Translations under genes and position numbers: made by a program
Origin: Sandaracinaceae bacterium
GTDB taxonomy: Bacteria > Myxococcota_A > Polyangia > Polyangiales > Houyiibacteriaceae
NCBI GenBank assembly: GCA_016706685.1
Contig: JADJJE010000016.1
Location: forward strand, 62,001-126,000
Length of the DNA stretch: 64,000 nt
Direction of reading: 5' to 3'
Shown here: one piece after another, positions 17,874 to 26,714 of the stretch
Layout of the letters: every line of letters starts with the position of its first letter
Position numbering within the stretch: the stretch's first letter is position 1
The notes under the pieces: model-generated
Told to the model about the DNA's origin: nothing
What the model saw: the letters and a program-made list of their open reading frames with translations, nothing else
Databases searched by the model: none

Positions 17874-18770
17874 TCAGCCCACCACGCGGTTTCGGCCCGT
17901 GCGCTTCGCGTCGTACAGCTTCATGTCGGCGCTGCGAACCAGGTCGTCGCCGGACTGCATGGTGGACGACCACTCGGCGACCCCCAGGCTGACGGTCACC
18001 GGCAGGCGCGTCCCCTCGAACTCGAAGCGCGTGGTCTCCACGAGCGTGCGCAGCTTCTCCGCGAAGATGAGCCCGTGCGCGCCGTCCAGCTCGGGCGCCA
18101 AGATGGCGAACTCCTCGCCGCCCGTGCGGCACACGATGTCGTCGCGGCGCACGTGGTCGCGCACCAGCACGCCCAGCTGGCGGAGCACGGCGTCCCCAGC
18201 GAGGTGTCCGTGCGTGTCGTTGACCCCCTTGAAGTGGTCGATGTCGAACGTGACCAGGGCGAAGGTCCGCCCGTAGCGCGTGCACCGCGACACCTCACGC
18301 TCGAGCGCCTCGTCGAAGAAGCGCTTGTTGTGCACCTGCGTGAGCCCGTCCACCGTCATCAGGCGGTAGATCTCTTCGTGATACTGGGCCTCCACGTTGC
18401 CACCCACGATGAACTTCAGGATGGTGCGCCCGACCTTCAGCTGGTCACCGTCACGCAAGACGATCGTGTCCACCAGCGTGTCGTTGACGTAGCTCCCATT
18501 CGTGGACCCCATGTCCTGCAGGACGTACGCGTCCTTGTGGTAGAGCAGCCGGCAGTGGTTGCGGGACACGCTCTCCTGGTCGACCTGCACGTCCGCCTTG
18601 CTGGAGCGCCCAATTACCGTGGGACGGCGCGTCAGCGGGATGCGGCGCCCGAGGTCGTCTCCATAGATGACCACCAGGCACGCGTCTTGGTGCTTGGGGG
18701 CCTGGGGAGGTAGGTCGGCCGCCGTGATGACGGTCCGGTGGGGGTTCGTGGTCCGCTCGTCGTCGGACAT
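17874..18770 (-). CDS. FHA-GGDEF diguanylate cyclase
   Basis: 298 aa. An FHA phosphothreonine-binding domain (about residues 50-122) shows GRSSKADV, SVSRNHC and MGSTNGSYVND. A GGDEF domain follows (about 135-295) with an intact active site GGEEF at 217-221 and a product-inhibition site RRDD at 208-211. It should make cyclic di-GMP and be placed or gated by a phosphorylated partner bound to the FHA domain, a design common in Myxococcota. ATG 18770 is preferred over an upstream start at 18812 because the added 14 residues have no domain content. No kinase is adjacent. It is the only cyclic di-GMP enzyme in the window. Confidence 0.88.
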   Translation of the reverse strand: MSDDERTTNPHRTVITAADLPPQAPKHQDACLVVIYGDDLGRRIPLTRRPTVIGRSSKADVQVDQESVSRNHCRLLYHKDAYVLQDMGSTNGSYVNDTLVDTIVLRDGDQLKVGRTILKFIVGGNVEAQYHEEIYRLMTVDGLTQVHNKRFFDEALEREVSRCTRYGRTFALVTFDIDHFKGVNDTHGHLAGDAVLRQLGVLVRDHVRRDDIVCRTGGEEFAILAPELDGAHGLIFAEKLRTLVETTRFEFEGTRLPVTVSLGVAEWSSTMQSGDDLVRSADMKLYDAKRTGRNRVVG

Positions 18771-18904
18771 GTGGCGAACATACAGAACTTCTAGGCCGTT
18801 GACACTCCCCAATGAACGGGAGCCTCATGAGGGGTCGGCGGAAAACCATCGACATGTCCCTGTTTTGGGATAGTGTCCCGGCAACTCATGGAAAGGAGGG
18901 CTCC

Positions 18905-19603
18905 ATGCCCTTGTCGAAGCGACTCATTGCGGAAGTGTTGGGAACGTTCTGGTTGGTCTTCGGAGGCTGCGGTAGCGCGGTCTTGGCGGCCGGCTTCCCC
19001 GAGCACGGCATCCACTTCGTGGGGGTCTCGCTGGCCTTCGGTCTGACCGTCATGACCATGGCATACGCCATTGGGCACATCTCGGGCTGCCACCTGAACC
19101 CGGCCGTCACCCTGGGCTTGGTCGCGGGCGGCCGTCACCCTGCTGGCGAAGCGGGGCAGTACATCGTGGCCCAGGTGGTGGGCGCATGCGCCGGTGCGGG
19201 CGTGCTCTACGTCATCGCCTCGGGCGCCCCGGGCTTCTCGCTCGCAGGCGGCTTCGCGTCCAACGGGTTCGCGGAACACTCCCCAGGGCAGTACAGCATG
19301 GTCGCCGCGTTGGTCGCCGAGATCGTGCTCACCTTCATGTTCCTGATGATCATCATGGGGGCCACGGACAAGCGCGCCCCCGCGGGCTTCGCGCCCATCG
19401 CCATCGGCCTCGGGCTCACGCTCATCCACCTGATCGGCATCCCGGTCACCAACCTCTCGGTGAACCCGGCGCGCAGCACGGGCCCCGCGGTGTTCGTGCA
19501 GGGCTGGGCGCTGGCGCAGCTGTGGCTCTTCTGGGTGGCGCCCATCGTGGGCGGGGTGCTCGCGGGCCTCACCTACAAGAACCTCTTCGAAGAGAAGGCG
19601 TGA
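18905..19603 (+). CDS. aqpZ: Aquaporin Z-type water channel
   Basis: 232 aa, the normal size for bacterial AqpZ. Six spans and the two half-helices with NPA motifs are visible: HLNPAV near residue 63-68, and the second as NPARSTGP near 186-193. Residues expected of a narrow water-selective pore rather than a glycerol channel are present (the segment before the second NPA, and Arg following it). A strong Shine-Dalgarno, AAGGAGGG at 18893-18900, fixes the ATG at 18905. It ends 1 bp before the convergent mrfB stop. Confidence 0.93.
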   Translation: MPLSKRLIAEVLGTFWLVFGGCGSAVLAAGFPEHGIHFVGVSLAFGLTVMTMAYAIGHISGCHLNPAVTLGLVAGGRHPAGEAGQYIVAQVVGACAGAGVLYVIASGAPGFSLAGGFASNGFAEHSPGQYSMVAALVAEIVLTFMFLMIIMGATDKRAPAGFAPIAIGLGLTLIHLIGIPVTNLSVNPARSTGPAVFVQGWALAQLWLFWVAPIVGGVLAGLTYKNLFEEKA

Positions 19604-19604
19604 G

Positions 19605-20939
19605 CTAGACGCGCCTCGTGAGGCGTGCCAGCCGACGCGCTGCTTGGTCCTCGTCCTCGGCGGGGACCGTCAAGCGTGCATGCGGCAGGGCGCGCTCCGG
19701 GTCCTTGCGCTTTCGCTCGTAGAGCTTCGCGAGGGCCAAGTGGACGTGGGCGTGGGTGAGCGGGGTGGCTTGCCCTGCACCGTCTGGGGATCCCTCGAGG
19801 GACAGGACGGCCGACAGCAGGGCCTGCTCTTCGCGGTCCACGTCGCCTTCGCGGCGCGCGACCCGCGCGTGCAGCAGCCACGCCTCGGCAGCGTTCGCCC
19901 CCTGCCCGTGGGTCAGCACCGCCGCGCTCGCCAGCGCCCGGGCCAGCCCGCCATCCCCAGCGCGCTCGGCCACGCGTGCGCAGGCTAGCTTGTCGCGCGG
20001 GTCCTCTTCGGCTCCCAGCCCCGCGAACTGGCCCACCAGCTCCGCCAGCAACGCCGCCAGGGCGATCAAGTCCAGCCGGTTGTGCTCGATGATGCGCGCG
20101 ATGGGCGCCGCGTCGCCGCCGCGCAGGTAGGCCATGTACAGCCCTGGGATCTCGCTGCCGGCCACGTCGTCCACCCGCTGGAACCCCAGCACCTCGCGCT
20201 CGATGTCCACCAGCCGCACCCGCTCCATGCGGCCCTTGAACACGCGCCGCGCACAGTGCAGCAGGTCGAGGTGCGGCGGCACCGGCGGCGCCTTCACGCG
20301 GTTCATCACGAAGCGCGTCCGCAGCAGCGGCCAGTCGAAGCTCTTGCCGTTGAAGCTGACCACGCAGCTCGCCTCGCGCAGCTGCTCGGCCAGCGCGTGC
20401 AGCATGGGGGCCTCTTCCCCCAGGCGCCGGAGCATGAGCTTGCGTACCACCAGCTGCTCGCCCTCGAAGGCGGCGGTGCCGATCAGGAAGGGCACCGTGC
20501 CGGTCCCGCCCATGAGCCCGGTGGTCTCGGTGTCGATGTAGAGCGCACGCGAGAAGTCGAGGCCGCGCATCTGCGGGTCTAGAGCGAGGGTGGCCACCAC
20601 GTCGGCGTCCACCGTGCGGGCGGCCTTGATGGCGCGCGCGCCGTGCTGCTGCTCGAGGGCACAGCGGTGCTCCACCACATGCAGTTCCCCGTGCTCTGTG
20701 AGGTGCGTGGCACCCGGCAGTTCGTGCACGCGCGGGCCCCGAGCCACGTGCTCCCAGCCGGGTGCGCTGCGGCGTGCCCTGCCGCGCGTGCGCATGCGGT
20801 CGAGATCGCCACGCACACCCTGGCCCAACGCCTCCGGTGCGGGGGGTGCCTCGGGCAGCGCCGGCTCGGGCACGGGAGCGGGTACTCCACCGGCGGTGGG
20901 CACCGTCAGCCGGCCGAGACGAGTGCGGAGGGAGGACAC
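19605..20939 (-). CDS. mrfB: MrfB/YprB-type RNase H-like exonuclease with C-terminal repeats
   Basis: 444 aa with a GTG start at 20939. The exonuclease core begins near residue 128 with LYIDTETTGLMGG, the first DxE metal site of the DEDD class. SFNGKSFDWPLLRTRF supplies the second site, and EHNRLDLIALAALL the last, matching the RNase H-like domain of B. subtilis YprB (MrfB). Residues about 340-440 look like TPR-type helical repeats. It lies 43 bp downstream of the mrfA-type helicase gene, the same pairing as in Firmicutes, where MrfAB repairs mitomycin-C damage independently of UvrA. The function here is inferred from that pairing. Confidence 0.83.
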   Translation of the reverse strand: MSSLRTRLGRLTVPTAGGVPAPVPEPALPEAPPAPEALGQGVRGDLDRMRTRGRARRSAPGWEHVARGPRVHELPGATHLTEHGELHVVEHRCALEQQHGARAIKAARTVDADVVATLALDPQMRGLDFSRALYIDTETTGLMGGTGTVPFLIGTAAFEGEQLVVRKLMLRRLGEEAPMLHALAEQLREASCVVSFNGKSFDWPLLRTRFVMNRVKAPPVPPHLDLLHCARRVFKGRMERVRLVDIEREVLGFQRVDDVAGSEIPGLYMAYLRGGDAAPIARIIEHNRLDLIALAALLAELVGQFAGLGAEEDPRDKLACARVAERAGDGGLARALASAAVLTHGQGANAAEAWLLHARVARREGDVDREEQALLSAVLSLEGSPDGAGQATPLTHAHVHLALAKLYERKRKDPERALPHARLTVPAEDEDQAARRLARLTRRV

Positions 20940-20982
20940 GCTGCCTTGGGTAGTCGCGGCGCACCGCGATGTAAAGGGTGTT

Positions 20983-23406
20983 CTAGTGGAGCGAGAGCAC
21001 GCCCACCGAGCGCAGCACGTCCAGCACGATCTCTTTGCGGGTGGGCATGACCCCCGCGATGGGCTCGCCCTGCTCGTCGCTCTCGCCAGCGTCGGGGCCG
21101 ATGCACGCAGGGCAGCCAGCCTGGCACTCGCACGCCTCCACCAGGCGCCGGGTGCGCTGCAGCAGCACCTCGCGCTCGTCGAACAGGCGCGGGGCCAGGC
21201 CGATGCCGCCGGCCACGTAGTCGTAGAGGAAGATGGTGGGGTCGAAGCCCGGCCCGCCCCCCACGCCCTTGCTGGGCGGTCCGTCGGCGTCGGTCTTGTC
21301 CCCCAGCGTCCGGCCGAGATCGCGTGGGTCCACCATCAAGCCGATGCTGGCCACCGTGTGCATGGCCTTGGACAGACCGCGCAGCGCATCGATGACCGCG
21401 GCACGGGGCTCTGGGCGCGCCTGCACCCAGTCCTCCGGAAACGTGAGCCAGAAGCCCGTGGTGTGCATCTGCATCTCGGGCAGGCGCACGTCGCCGTAGC
21501 CCACGTTCTCGTGCGTGTGGAACTTGATCTTCTTGTAGCCCACCACGCGCTCGATGACGCTCACGTCGCCCAGCCCCGCAGCCAGCGACACGTCCGGCGT
21601 GAGGCGCACGCTGGCCTGGTCGTCTTGCTCCAGCACGCTCACGCGCGTGTGCGTCTGCGCGGTGGTGTAGTAGTCCGGGGCCACGCCGCGCACGAACGCC
21701 TTGTGGTTGTCGAAGTCGAGGCGCTCCACCTGGAACTGCCCGCCGTCGTGCTGGTAGATGGCCTGCACGTGCAGCATGGTGTGCGTGCTGCGCCAGTCCA
21801 TCTCGGCGATGGTCTTGTCCGTGTCGAGGTCGATGATGACGAAGTTGTCCCAGCCCACGCTGCGCAGGGACACGTTGTTGGCGGGGTAGCTGCCAGCCGC
21901 CCAGTGGTAGACCAGCTCGCCGCGACCATCGCGCGCGGGGTGCACCACCTCGTGCTCGGCCAGGAACCCGAGCGCGTCAGCCAGGGCGTCGCGAGGCACG
22001 TCGCCGAACGGGTCCGACTCCGAGAAGGGCAGCTCGAACGCGGCGCACTTCAGGTGCTGGATGAGGATCTCCACGTTGTTCGGGTCGATGCGCGCCTCTT
22101 CCACGGGCGCACCCACGATCTGCTCGGGGTCGCGCGCCACGAACTGGTCGTGCGGCTGGCTGGAGGTGACCAGCACGGCGATGCTGGGCTCTTGCCGCCG
22201 GCCCGCGCGGCCGAAGCGCTGCCAGAGCCCCGCGATGGTGCCCGGATAGCCCGCACACACCACGGCATCGAGCGCGCCGATGTCGATGCCCAGCTCGAGC
22301 GCGTTGGTCGACACCACGCAGCGGATGTTGCCCTCGCGCAGGCCCAGCTCGATGCGTCGACGCGTGTCGGGCAGGTAGCCCCCGCGGTAGGCCTGGATGC
22401 TCTCCGGCGGCACGTTGGGCATCTTGTCGCGCAGGTACTTGAGCATGACCTCCACGCCGTTGCGCGACTGCCCGAAGACCAGCGTGGCCACGTCGGCCGA
22501 GACCAGGTCCACCGTGAGGCGCACGGCCGCTTTGATGTAGCTCTCGCGAATGCCCAGCTCGGCGTTGATGACCGGCGGGTTGTAGACGCGCACGTGCCGC
22601 GGGCCCGACGGCGCGCCGCTCTCGCCCAGCACCCGCACGGGGCGGCCCACGATGCGCGACGCGTGCTCGGCCGGGTTGCCGATGGTGGCCGACGCCGCGA
22701 TGAAGAGCGGCTCGCTGCCGTGGAAGCGCGCGATGCGCTGGAGCCTCCGCACCACGTTGGCGAGGTGCGAGCCGAACACGCCGCGGTACATGTGGAGTTC
22801 GTCCACCACCACGAAGCGCAGGTTGGCGAAGAAGCGCGCCCAGTTGGCGTGGTGCGGCAGGATGCTGGCGTGCAGCATGTCCGGGTTGGTGATGAGCACG
22901 CCCGCCCGCTCTCGCGCCGCCCGCCGCGCGTCGCCGGGGGTGTCCCCGTCGTAGGTGATGGCGCCCTGCCCGATGCCCGCGTCGCGCAGCAGCCCGCGCA
23001 GGCCGTCTTCTTGGTCACGCGCCAGCGCCTTGGTGGGGAACAGGTAGAGCGCCCGCGCGGTGCTGTCCCGCGCGAGGCCGTCCATGACCGGCAGGTGGTA
23101 GCAGAGGCTCTTGCCCGACGCGGTGGGCGTGGCCACCACGAAGTCGTGCCCCGCGGCGGCGTGCGCGAGGGCCTCGAGCTGGTGGGTGTAGAGCGAGGTG
23201 ATGCCTCGCTTCTGCAGCGCCTCGCGCACGGGCCCCGCCAGCGAGTCTGGGACGGGGCCAGTGCGCGCCTCGCGCGGCGGCAGCTCGTGGGCCAGCACCA
23301 TGTTCTTGCCGCGCCGGCCGTCCTCCCAACGCTCGAGCACCGAGGCGATACCGACTTCTCGCTGCCACGGCGCACGGCGGCGCCCATCGAACGCTTCGCT
23401 GGACAT
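20983..23406 (-). CDS. mrfA: MrfA/YprA-type DEAD-family DNA helicase (DUF1998)
   Basis: 807 aa. Superfamily 2 motifs: ATPTASGKS (motif I), VVDELHMYRG (motif II), ASATIGNP (motif III), and motif VI in WQRFGRAGRR. The C-terminal DUF1998 region carries the four-cysteine cluster CECQAGCPAC, which binds metal in MrfA-type helicases. MrfA is a 3'-5' helicase that with MrfB repairs mitomycin crosslinks and adducts in B. subtilis. ATG 23406 is preferred to the upstream TTG at 23442. It is divergent from the SMI1-like gene, with 102 bp between starts. Confidence 0.87.
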   Translation of the reverse strand: MSSEAFDGRRRAPWQREVGIASVLERWEDGRRGKNMVLAHELPPREARTGPVPDSLAGPVREALQKRGITSLYTHQLEALAHAAAGHDFVVATPTASGKSLCYHLPVMDGLARDSTARALYLFPTKALARDQEDGLRGLLRDAGIGQGAITYDGDTPGDARRAARERAGVLITNPDMLHASILPHHANWARFFANLRFVVVDELHMYRGVFGSHLANVVRRLQRIARFHGSEPLFIAASATIGNPAEHASRIVGRPVRVLGESGAPSGPRHVRVYNPPVINAELGIRESYIKAAVRLTVDLVSADVATLVFGQSRNGVEVMLKYLRDKMPNVPPESIQAYRGGYLPDTRRRIELGLREGNIRCVVSTNALELGIDIGALDAVVCAGYPGTIAGLWQRFGRAGRRQEPSIAVLVTSSQPHDQFVARDPEQIVGAPVEEARIDPNNVEILIQHLKCAAFELPFSESDPFGDVPRDALADALGFLAEHEVVHPARDGRGELVYHWAAGSYPANNVSLRSVGWDNFVIIDLDTDKTIAEMDWRSTHTMLHVQAIYQHDGGQFQVERLDFDNHKAFVRGVAPDYYTTAQTHTRVSVLEQDDQASVRLTPDVSLAAGLGDVSVIERVVGYKKIKFHTHENVGYGDVRLPEMQMHTTGFWLTFPEDWVQARPEPRAAVIDALRGLSKAMHTVASIGLMVDPRDLGRTLGDKTDADGPPSKGVGGGPGFDPTIFLYDYVAGGIGLAPRLFDEREVLLQRTRRLVEACECQAGCPACIGPDAGESDEQGEPIAGVMPTRKEIVLDVLRSVGVLSLH

Positions 23407-23508
23407 GGGGGCCACTGTACGCGCGTGCAGTGCCCCGAGCAAGAGCGCTGCAAGACGCTCGGCGCCACATTCCGTGACGGCTCGCCTGCTCTAGCTCCGA
23501 GCACCAGC

Positions 23509-24150
23509 ATGACCATCGACGCCACCGAGCTCCATCGCCGCCTCCGCGCGCTGGACGTGCACCTCGCCGAGAGCACGGACCTCTTCGATCACTTCTGGCC
23601 CCTCGAGCTCGGCCCTCCCACCGGCGAGGCCGCGCTGGCGGAGGCCGAGCAGGCCTGTGGCATCCCCGCCCCCGAGCCGCTGCGCTCGTTCCTGTTGCAG
23701 CACGCAGCCAGCGGGCGCTTTGGGTACAGCCTCAAGGAAGAGCACCTCGAGGCGCTGGATGCGGAGTACACCGGCGCTCAGGGCGGCTTCATGCTGTTGA
23801 GTCCCGTCGAGATGGTGGAGGCGCGAGCGCGTATCGCGGCCTACATGGACGAGGGATTCGATCTGGGCGCCATGCTGCCGTTCGTGAAGGACCACAGCGC
23901 CGCCACCTGGCTGTGTGTGACCACCGGCCGCCACGGCGTGGTCGTCGCGCACGTCCACCACGACGCGGACGATGGGAGTTCGGGCGGGGAGCTGACGGGT
24001 TCTTCGGGGGGGGGGGCGGCGGGGGGGTCCGGCCCCCCTTGGGAGGACCAGCCCGAGCAGGGGTGGCCGCCCGCGAGGCCTTCGGGCTCGAGCCGGCGTG
24101 AGACCAGCCGCGCTAGAGCACCTCGGCCAGGCGCAGGAGCTGCGAGCTGA
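23509..24150 (+). CDS. SMI1/KNR4-like protein with G11 tract in its 3' part (possible frameshift)
   Basis: 213 aa as read. Residues 1-155 resemble SMI1/KNR4 (SUKH) proteins: IPAPEPLRSFLLQHAASG, GFMLLSPVEMVEA and WLCVTTGRHGVVVAHVHHD follow that pattern. These are often immunity or regulatory proteins. From about residue 160 the sequence turns into low-complexity Gly/Ser/Pro, coded by a run of eleven G at 24006-24016 and a run of seven at 24021-24027. The frame ends at 24150, overlapping the opposing YfiR gene by 38 bp. A one- or two-base change in the runs would move to a frame that ends at 24101 with AREAFGLEPA, clear of that gene. The tail is therefore doubtful. No toxin gene is adjacent. 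Confidence 0.6.
   Translation: MTIDATELHRRLRALDVHLAESTDLFDHFWPLELGPPTGEAALAEAEQACGIPAPEPLRSFLLQHAASGRFGYSLKEEHLEALDAEYTGAQGGFMLLSPVEMVEARARIAAYMDEGFDLGAMLPFVKDHSAATWLCVTTGRHGVVVAHVHHDADDGSSGGELTGSSGGGAAGGSGPPWEDQPEQGWPPARPSGSSRRETSRARAPRPGAGAAS
24006..24016 (+). repeat. G11 mononucleotide tract inside a coding region
   Basis: Eleven G in a row, then CGGC, then seven more G at 24021-24027 and GTCCGGCCCCCC. This is the longest homopolymer noticed in the window and lies in the SMI1-like gene. Such tracts can slip during replication, and they are also typical sites of assembly error. Confidence 0.9.
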
Positions 24151-24676
24151 GCTCCACTCCTTCGGCGCGCGCGTGCGCGAGGTTGACGATGATCTTGGCG
24201 CGACCGTCTTCCATGAGAACCGCCAGGGTGGTGGCATTCACCGCGTGCTGGCGCTCCACGCCCACGGTGAGCAAGCGACGCCTGCGCGTGGTGGTGGTCA
24301 GCGCGGAGAGCGAGGAGTCCAGCCCCGAGCACACCACGACCACGTCCACACCGTTGGCGGCGCCCGTCTCGATGGCACCGGTGGAGTATGGCGCCACCGT
24401 GGCGCGCATGGGCAGGCCCTGCACGGTGGAGCGCGACAGGGCCCCGAGTCCGCGCGCGAACGCTGCCGCTTCGCCCTGCGACGAGGCGTTGTTGGCGGCG
24501 TGCAGGATCAAGATGTCCAGCGAGCCCCCGGCCCGGTTGGGCAGCGTGCGCTCATAGGACAGGGCGCGCGCGATGACCGGCGAGAGCCGCGCTGCGCTGG
24601 ACGCATCGGCGCGGGTGTGGAGCGGGGCCACGCACAGCAGGAAGACGAACGACAGGATGAAGAATCGAATGATCAC
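24113..24676 (-). CDS. YfiR-family periplasmic protein (DUF4154)
   Basis: 187 aa with a signal peptide (residues 1-23, ending near HTRADA). The rest matches the YfiR pattern: a short beta-alpha unit (LDILILHAANN), VDVVVVCSGLD, LLTVGVERQ, and the characteristic end KIIVNLAHARAEGVELSSQLLRLA. YfiR proteins are periplasmic repressors of membrane diguanylate cyclases of the YfiN type. Here no such cyclase is adjacent. The gene starts 1 bp after the stop of the TonB-dependent receptor gene, as the last gene of a four-gene operon. Its 3' end overlaps the doubtful tail of the SMI1-like gene. Confidence 0.8.
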   Translation of the reverse strand: MIIRFFILSFVFLLCVAPLHTRADASSAARLSPVIARALSYERTLPNRAGGSLDILILHAANNASSQGEAAAFARGLGALSRSTVQGLPMRATVAPYSTGAIETGAANGVDVVVVCSGLDSSLSALTTTTRRRRLLTVGVERQHAVNATTLAVLMEDGRAKIIVNLAHARAEGVELSSQLLRLAEVL

Positions 24677-24677
24677 G

Positions 24678-26714
24678 TCAATTCCTCCTGTGTTCGACGC
24701 CGATGAGGAACGAAGTGCCCGCCATGGACGCTCCGGGGAGAGGGGACTCGGCCTGCTGTGGCAGGTTGGCTTGCACGCGGAGCGAGAGCCACACCGGCAG
24801 TGAGCTGCCGACCTGCTGCTCGAGCATGGCGCTCAGCTGGACGCTGGTGTCGATGTTCGCCGTGAGGATGGACGTGGGGACTCCGGCATACATGAGGTAG
24901 TCGCGCCCCGTGGCGAGGGCCACGGAGAGGCCGTAGCGCATGCTGTCGCTGCGCAGCGAGCCGCGCGCCATGAGGCCCGCGAGGACCGACGCGTTGATGT
25001 CCTCGGTGCCCACGGTGGGGACTTGGGTGTCGTCGCGGGGCACGAAGTACGTGTAGGACACGAAGGCCGAGAGCAGGAGCAGGTCGCTGTGCTTGTATTC
25101 GGCTTCCGCGTCGCCACCGACGAACCAACGCGAGCCCGCTTCGTTCACGAAGGTTCGACGCACGATGGGCGCGAAGTCTTCAATGACCAGGTTGCGCATG
25201 CGCCCGACCCAGGCTGTGGCCCCGAGCCGCAGCCCCGCGCGCGGCGAGACCGTGAGCGCGATCTCACCGCCGTCGTTGGCCGGGTTTTGGAGCTGGGGGC
25301 GCCCTTCGAGCAGGATCAAGCCGCTGGTCGGGTCCACGAAGCGGCCGCCCACCTCCACGTAGGTCGGCGCGCGAAAGGCGCTGGCCCCCACCAAGCGAAT
25401 GGCGAGGTCGTCCGTGTGATAGACGAGCGACCCGCGGTACGAGAAGGCCAGGTCGCCGGTCATGGTGGGGATGTCCCCGCGCAGCGCGCCGGTGAACGAC
25501 CAGCGGTCGGTGGGGTCCCACGCGAAGCGACCATAGAAGCCCCAGCCGGTGCGGTAGTCGCCGTTCTCGTCGGGGTGGATGTACGGCGCGGTCACCCGGT
25601 CGAGGTCGAACTGGGCGCCGAAGGTGGCGGTCAGGGTCGGGTGCGGGACGAGCGTGAACTCCGACCCGACGCTGGTCCGGGCGCTGCGCGTTCCGTCATA
25701 CGAGAAGCCCGAGTAGTCGAGGCGATCGGTCTGGATGGCGCGGAGCTGCGTGCGCGCGAACGCGCCGATGGTGCCGAGCGCGCCTGGGAGGTCACGGGAG
25801 GTGAAGCGCAGCTGCGCCATGCCCAAGAGCCGCTGCTCGCGGATGTCTTCGAGGACGAAGTGCTCGAGCGAGGAGCCGTGCGCGATGGAGCCGCTGACTT
25901 CGAAGTCGAGCTGACCGGCAGCAAGCGTCGCGCCCAGGCGGGCCAACAGGGCGCCCGAGATGCGCGGCTCTAGCGTGCCGCTCTGCGAGTCGGAGAACAC
26001 CGAGTCATAGGACGCGTGGGCAAAGACCGCGCGCTGGAAGCGCTCGCCCGCCCGTGAGTACACGCCCGCGAGGTCCGTGACGGGGTGCCCCGCGGTGTCG
26101 ATGCCCACCTCGGCGCGCACGGCGCCCTGCGGCACGGTCCCGAAGCCGCGATAGCTGACCAGCTGGATGACGCCGGTGTACGCGTTGGCGCCATAGATGG
26201 TGCTGACGGGACCGCGCACCACGTCGATGCGCTCGAGATCGCGCGGGTGGATGGGCACCGTGGACCAGTCGATGGCCCCGTCCACCGGGCTGTTGAGCGG
26301 CATGCCGTCCAACATGATGATGACGTTGTTGCCGGTGATGCCCCCCGCGCCGCGCATGGCGACCAAGTAGCTCCCCGGTGCCACGCGCTGGACCTGCACA
26401 CCCGTGACCAAGCGCAGCAGCTCCGGGATGGTGCGTGCCCCCGAGAGGCGGATGGCGCGCGCGTCGAGTGTGGTCACCGACGCTGGCGCCGACAGCACGT
26501 TCTCTTCCGTGCGAGACACGGCGCTGGTGGTGCCCATCGTGTCTTCGAGTTCTAGCCCCAACAGGTCCTCGAGGGACTCCTCTTCGATCGCACCTTCACG
26601 GGAGGGTTCGTCGGCTGGGGTGTCCTCCGCGACCGGCTCTTGAGCATGCACGCGGGTGGCACCCAGCGAGGCCAGCACCACGAGCGCCAGAGCCCAAGAA
26701 GCGCGGTGACTCAT
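24678..26714 (-). CDS. TonB-dependent outer-membrane receptor
   Basis: 678 aa. A signal peptide (1-24) is followed by a short acidic linker with SLEDLLGLELED. A plug domain (about 70-190) holds VTTLDARAIRLSGARTIPEL, MRGAGG and ERIDVVRGPVSTIYGANAYTGVIQL. A beta-barrel with alternating aromatic strands runs to a C-terminus of FLIGVEHRRN. No N-terminal signalling domain is present. ATG 26714 overlaps the stop of the upstream lipoprotein gene (ATGA), and YfiR follows after 1 bp, so it sits in the middle of a coupled operon. The ligand is not evident; no siderophore or vitamin genes are near. TonB receptors paired with YfiR proteins occur in other proteobacteria. Confidence 0.87.
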   Translation of the reverse strand: MSHRASWALALVVLASLGATRVHAQEPVAEDTPADEPSREGAIEEESLEDLLGLELEDTMGTTSAVSRTEENVLSAPASVTTLDARAIRLSGARTIPELLRLVTGVQVQRVAPGSYLVAMRGAGGITGNNVIIMLDGMPLNSPVDGAIDWSTVPIHPRDLERIDVVRGPVSTIYGANAYTGVIQLVSYRGFGTVPQGAVRAEVGIDTAGHPVTDLAGVYSRAGERFQRAVFAHASYDSVFSDSQSGTLEPRISGALLARLGATLAAGQLDFEVSGSIAHGSSLEHFVLEDIREQRLLGMAQLRFTSRDLPGALGTIGAFARTQLRAIQTDRLDYSGFSYDGTRSARTSVGSEFTLVPHPTLTATFGAQFDLDRVTAPYIHPDENGDYRTGWGFYGRFAWDPTDRWSFTGALRGDIPTMTGDLAFSYRGSLVYHTDDLAIRLVGASAFRAPTYVEVGGRFVDPTSGLILLEGRPQLQNPANDGGEIALTVSPRAGLRLGATAWVGRMRNLVIEDFAPIVRRTFVNEAGSRWFVGGDAEAEYKHSDLLLLSAFVSYTYFVPRDDTQVPTVGTEDINASVLAGLMARGSLRSDSMRYGLSVALATGRDYLMYAGVPTSILTANIDTSVQLSAMLEQQVGSSLPVWLSLRVQANLPQQAESPLPGASMAGTSFLIGVEHRRN

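Noticed and set aside
18851..18876. Imperfect inverted repeat GACATGTCCC/GGGATAGTGTC before aqpZ
   Set aside because: Arms differ in length and need a gap to pair; no promoter elements align with it convincingly.
20590..23508. Long plus-strand frame upstream of the SMI1-like gene
   Set aside because: It is antisense to mrfB and mrfA, which have clear catalytic motifs. Only the part from 23509 is a gene.
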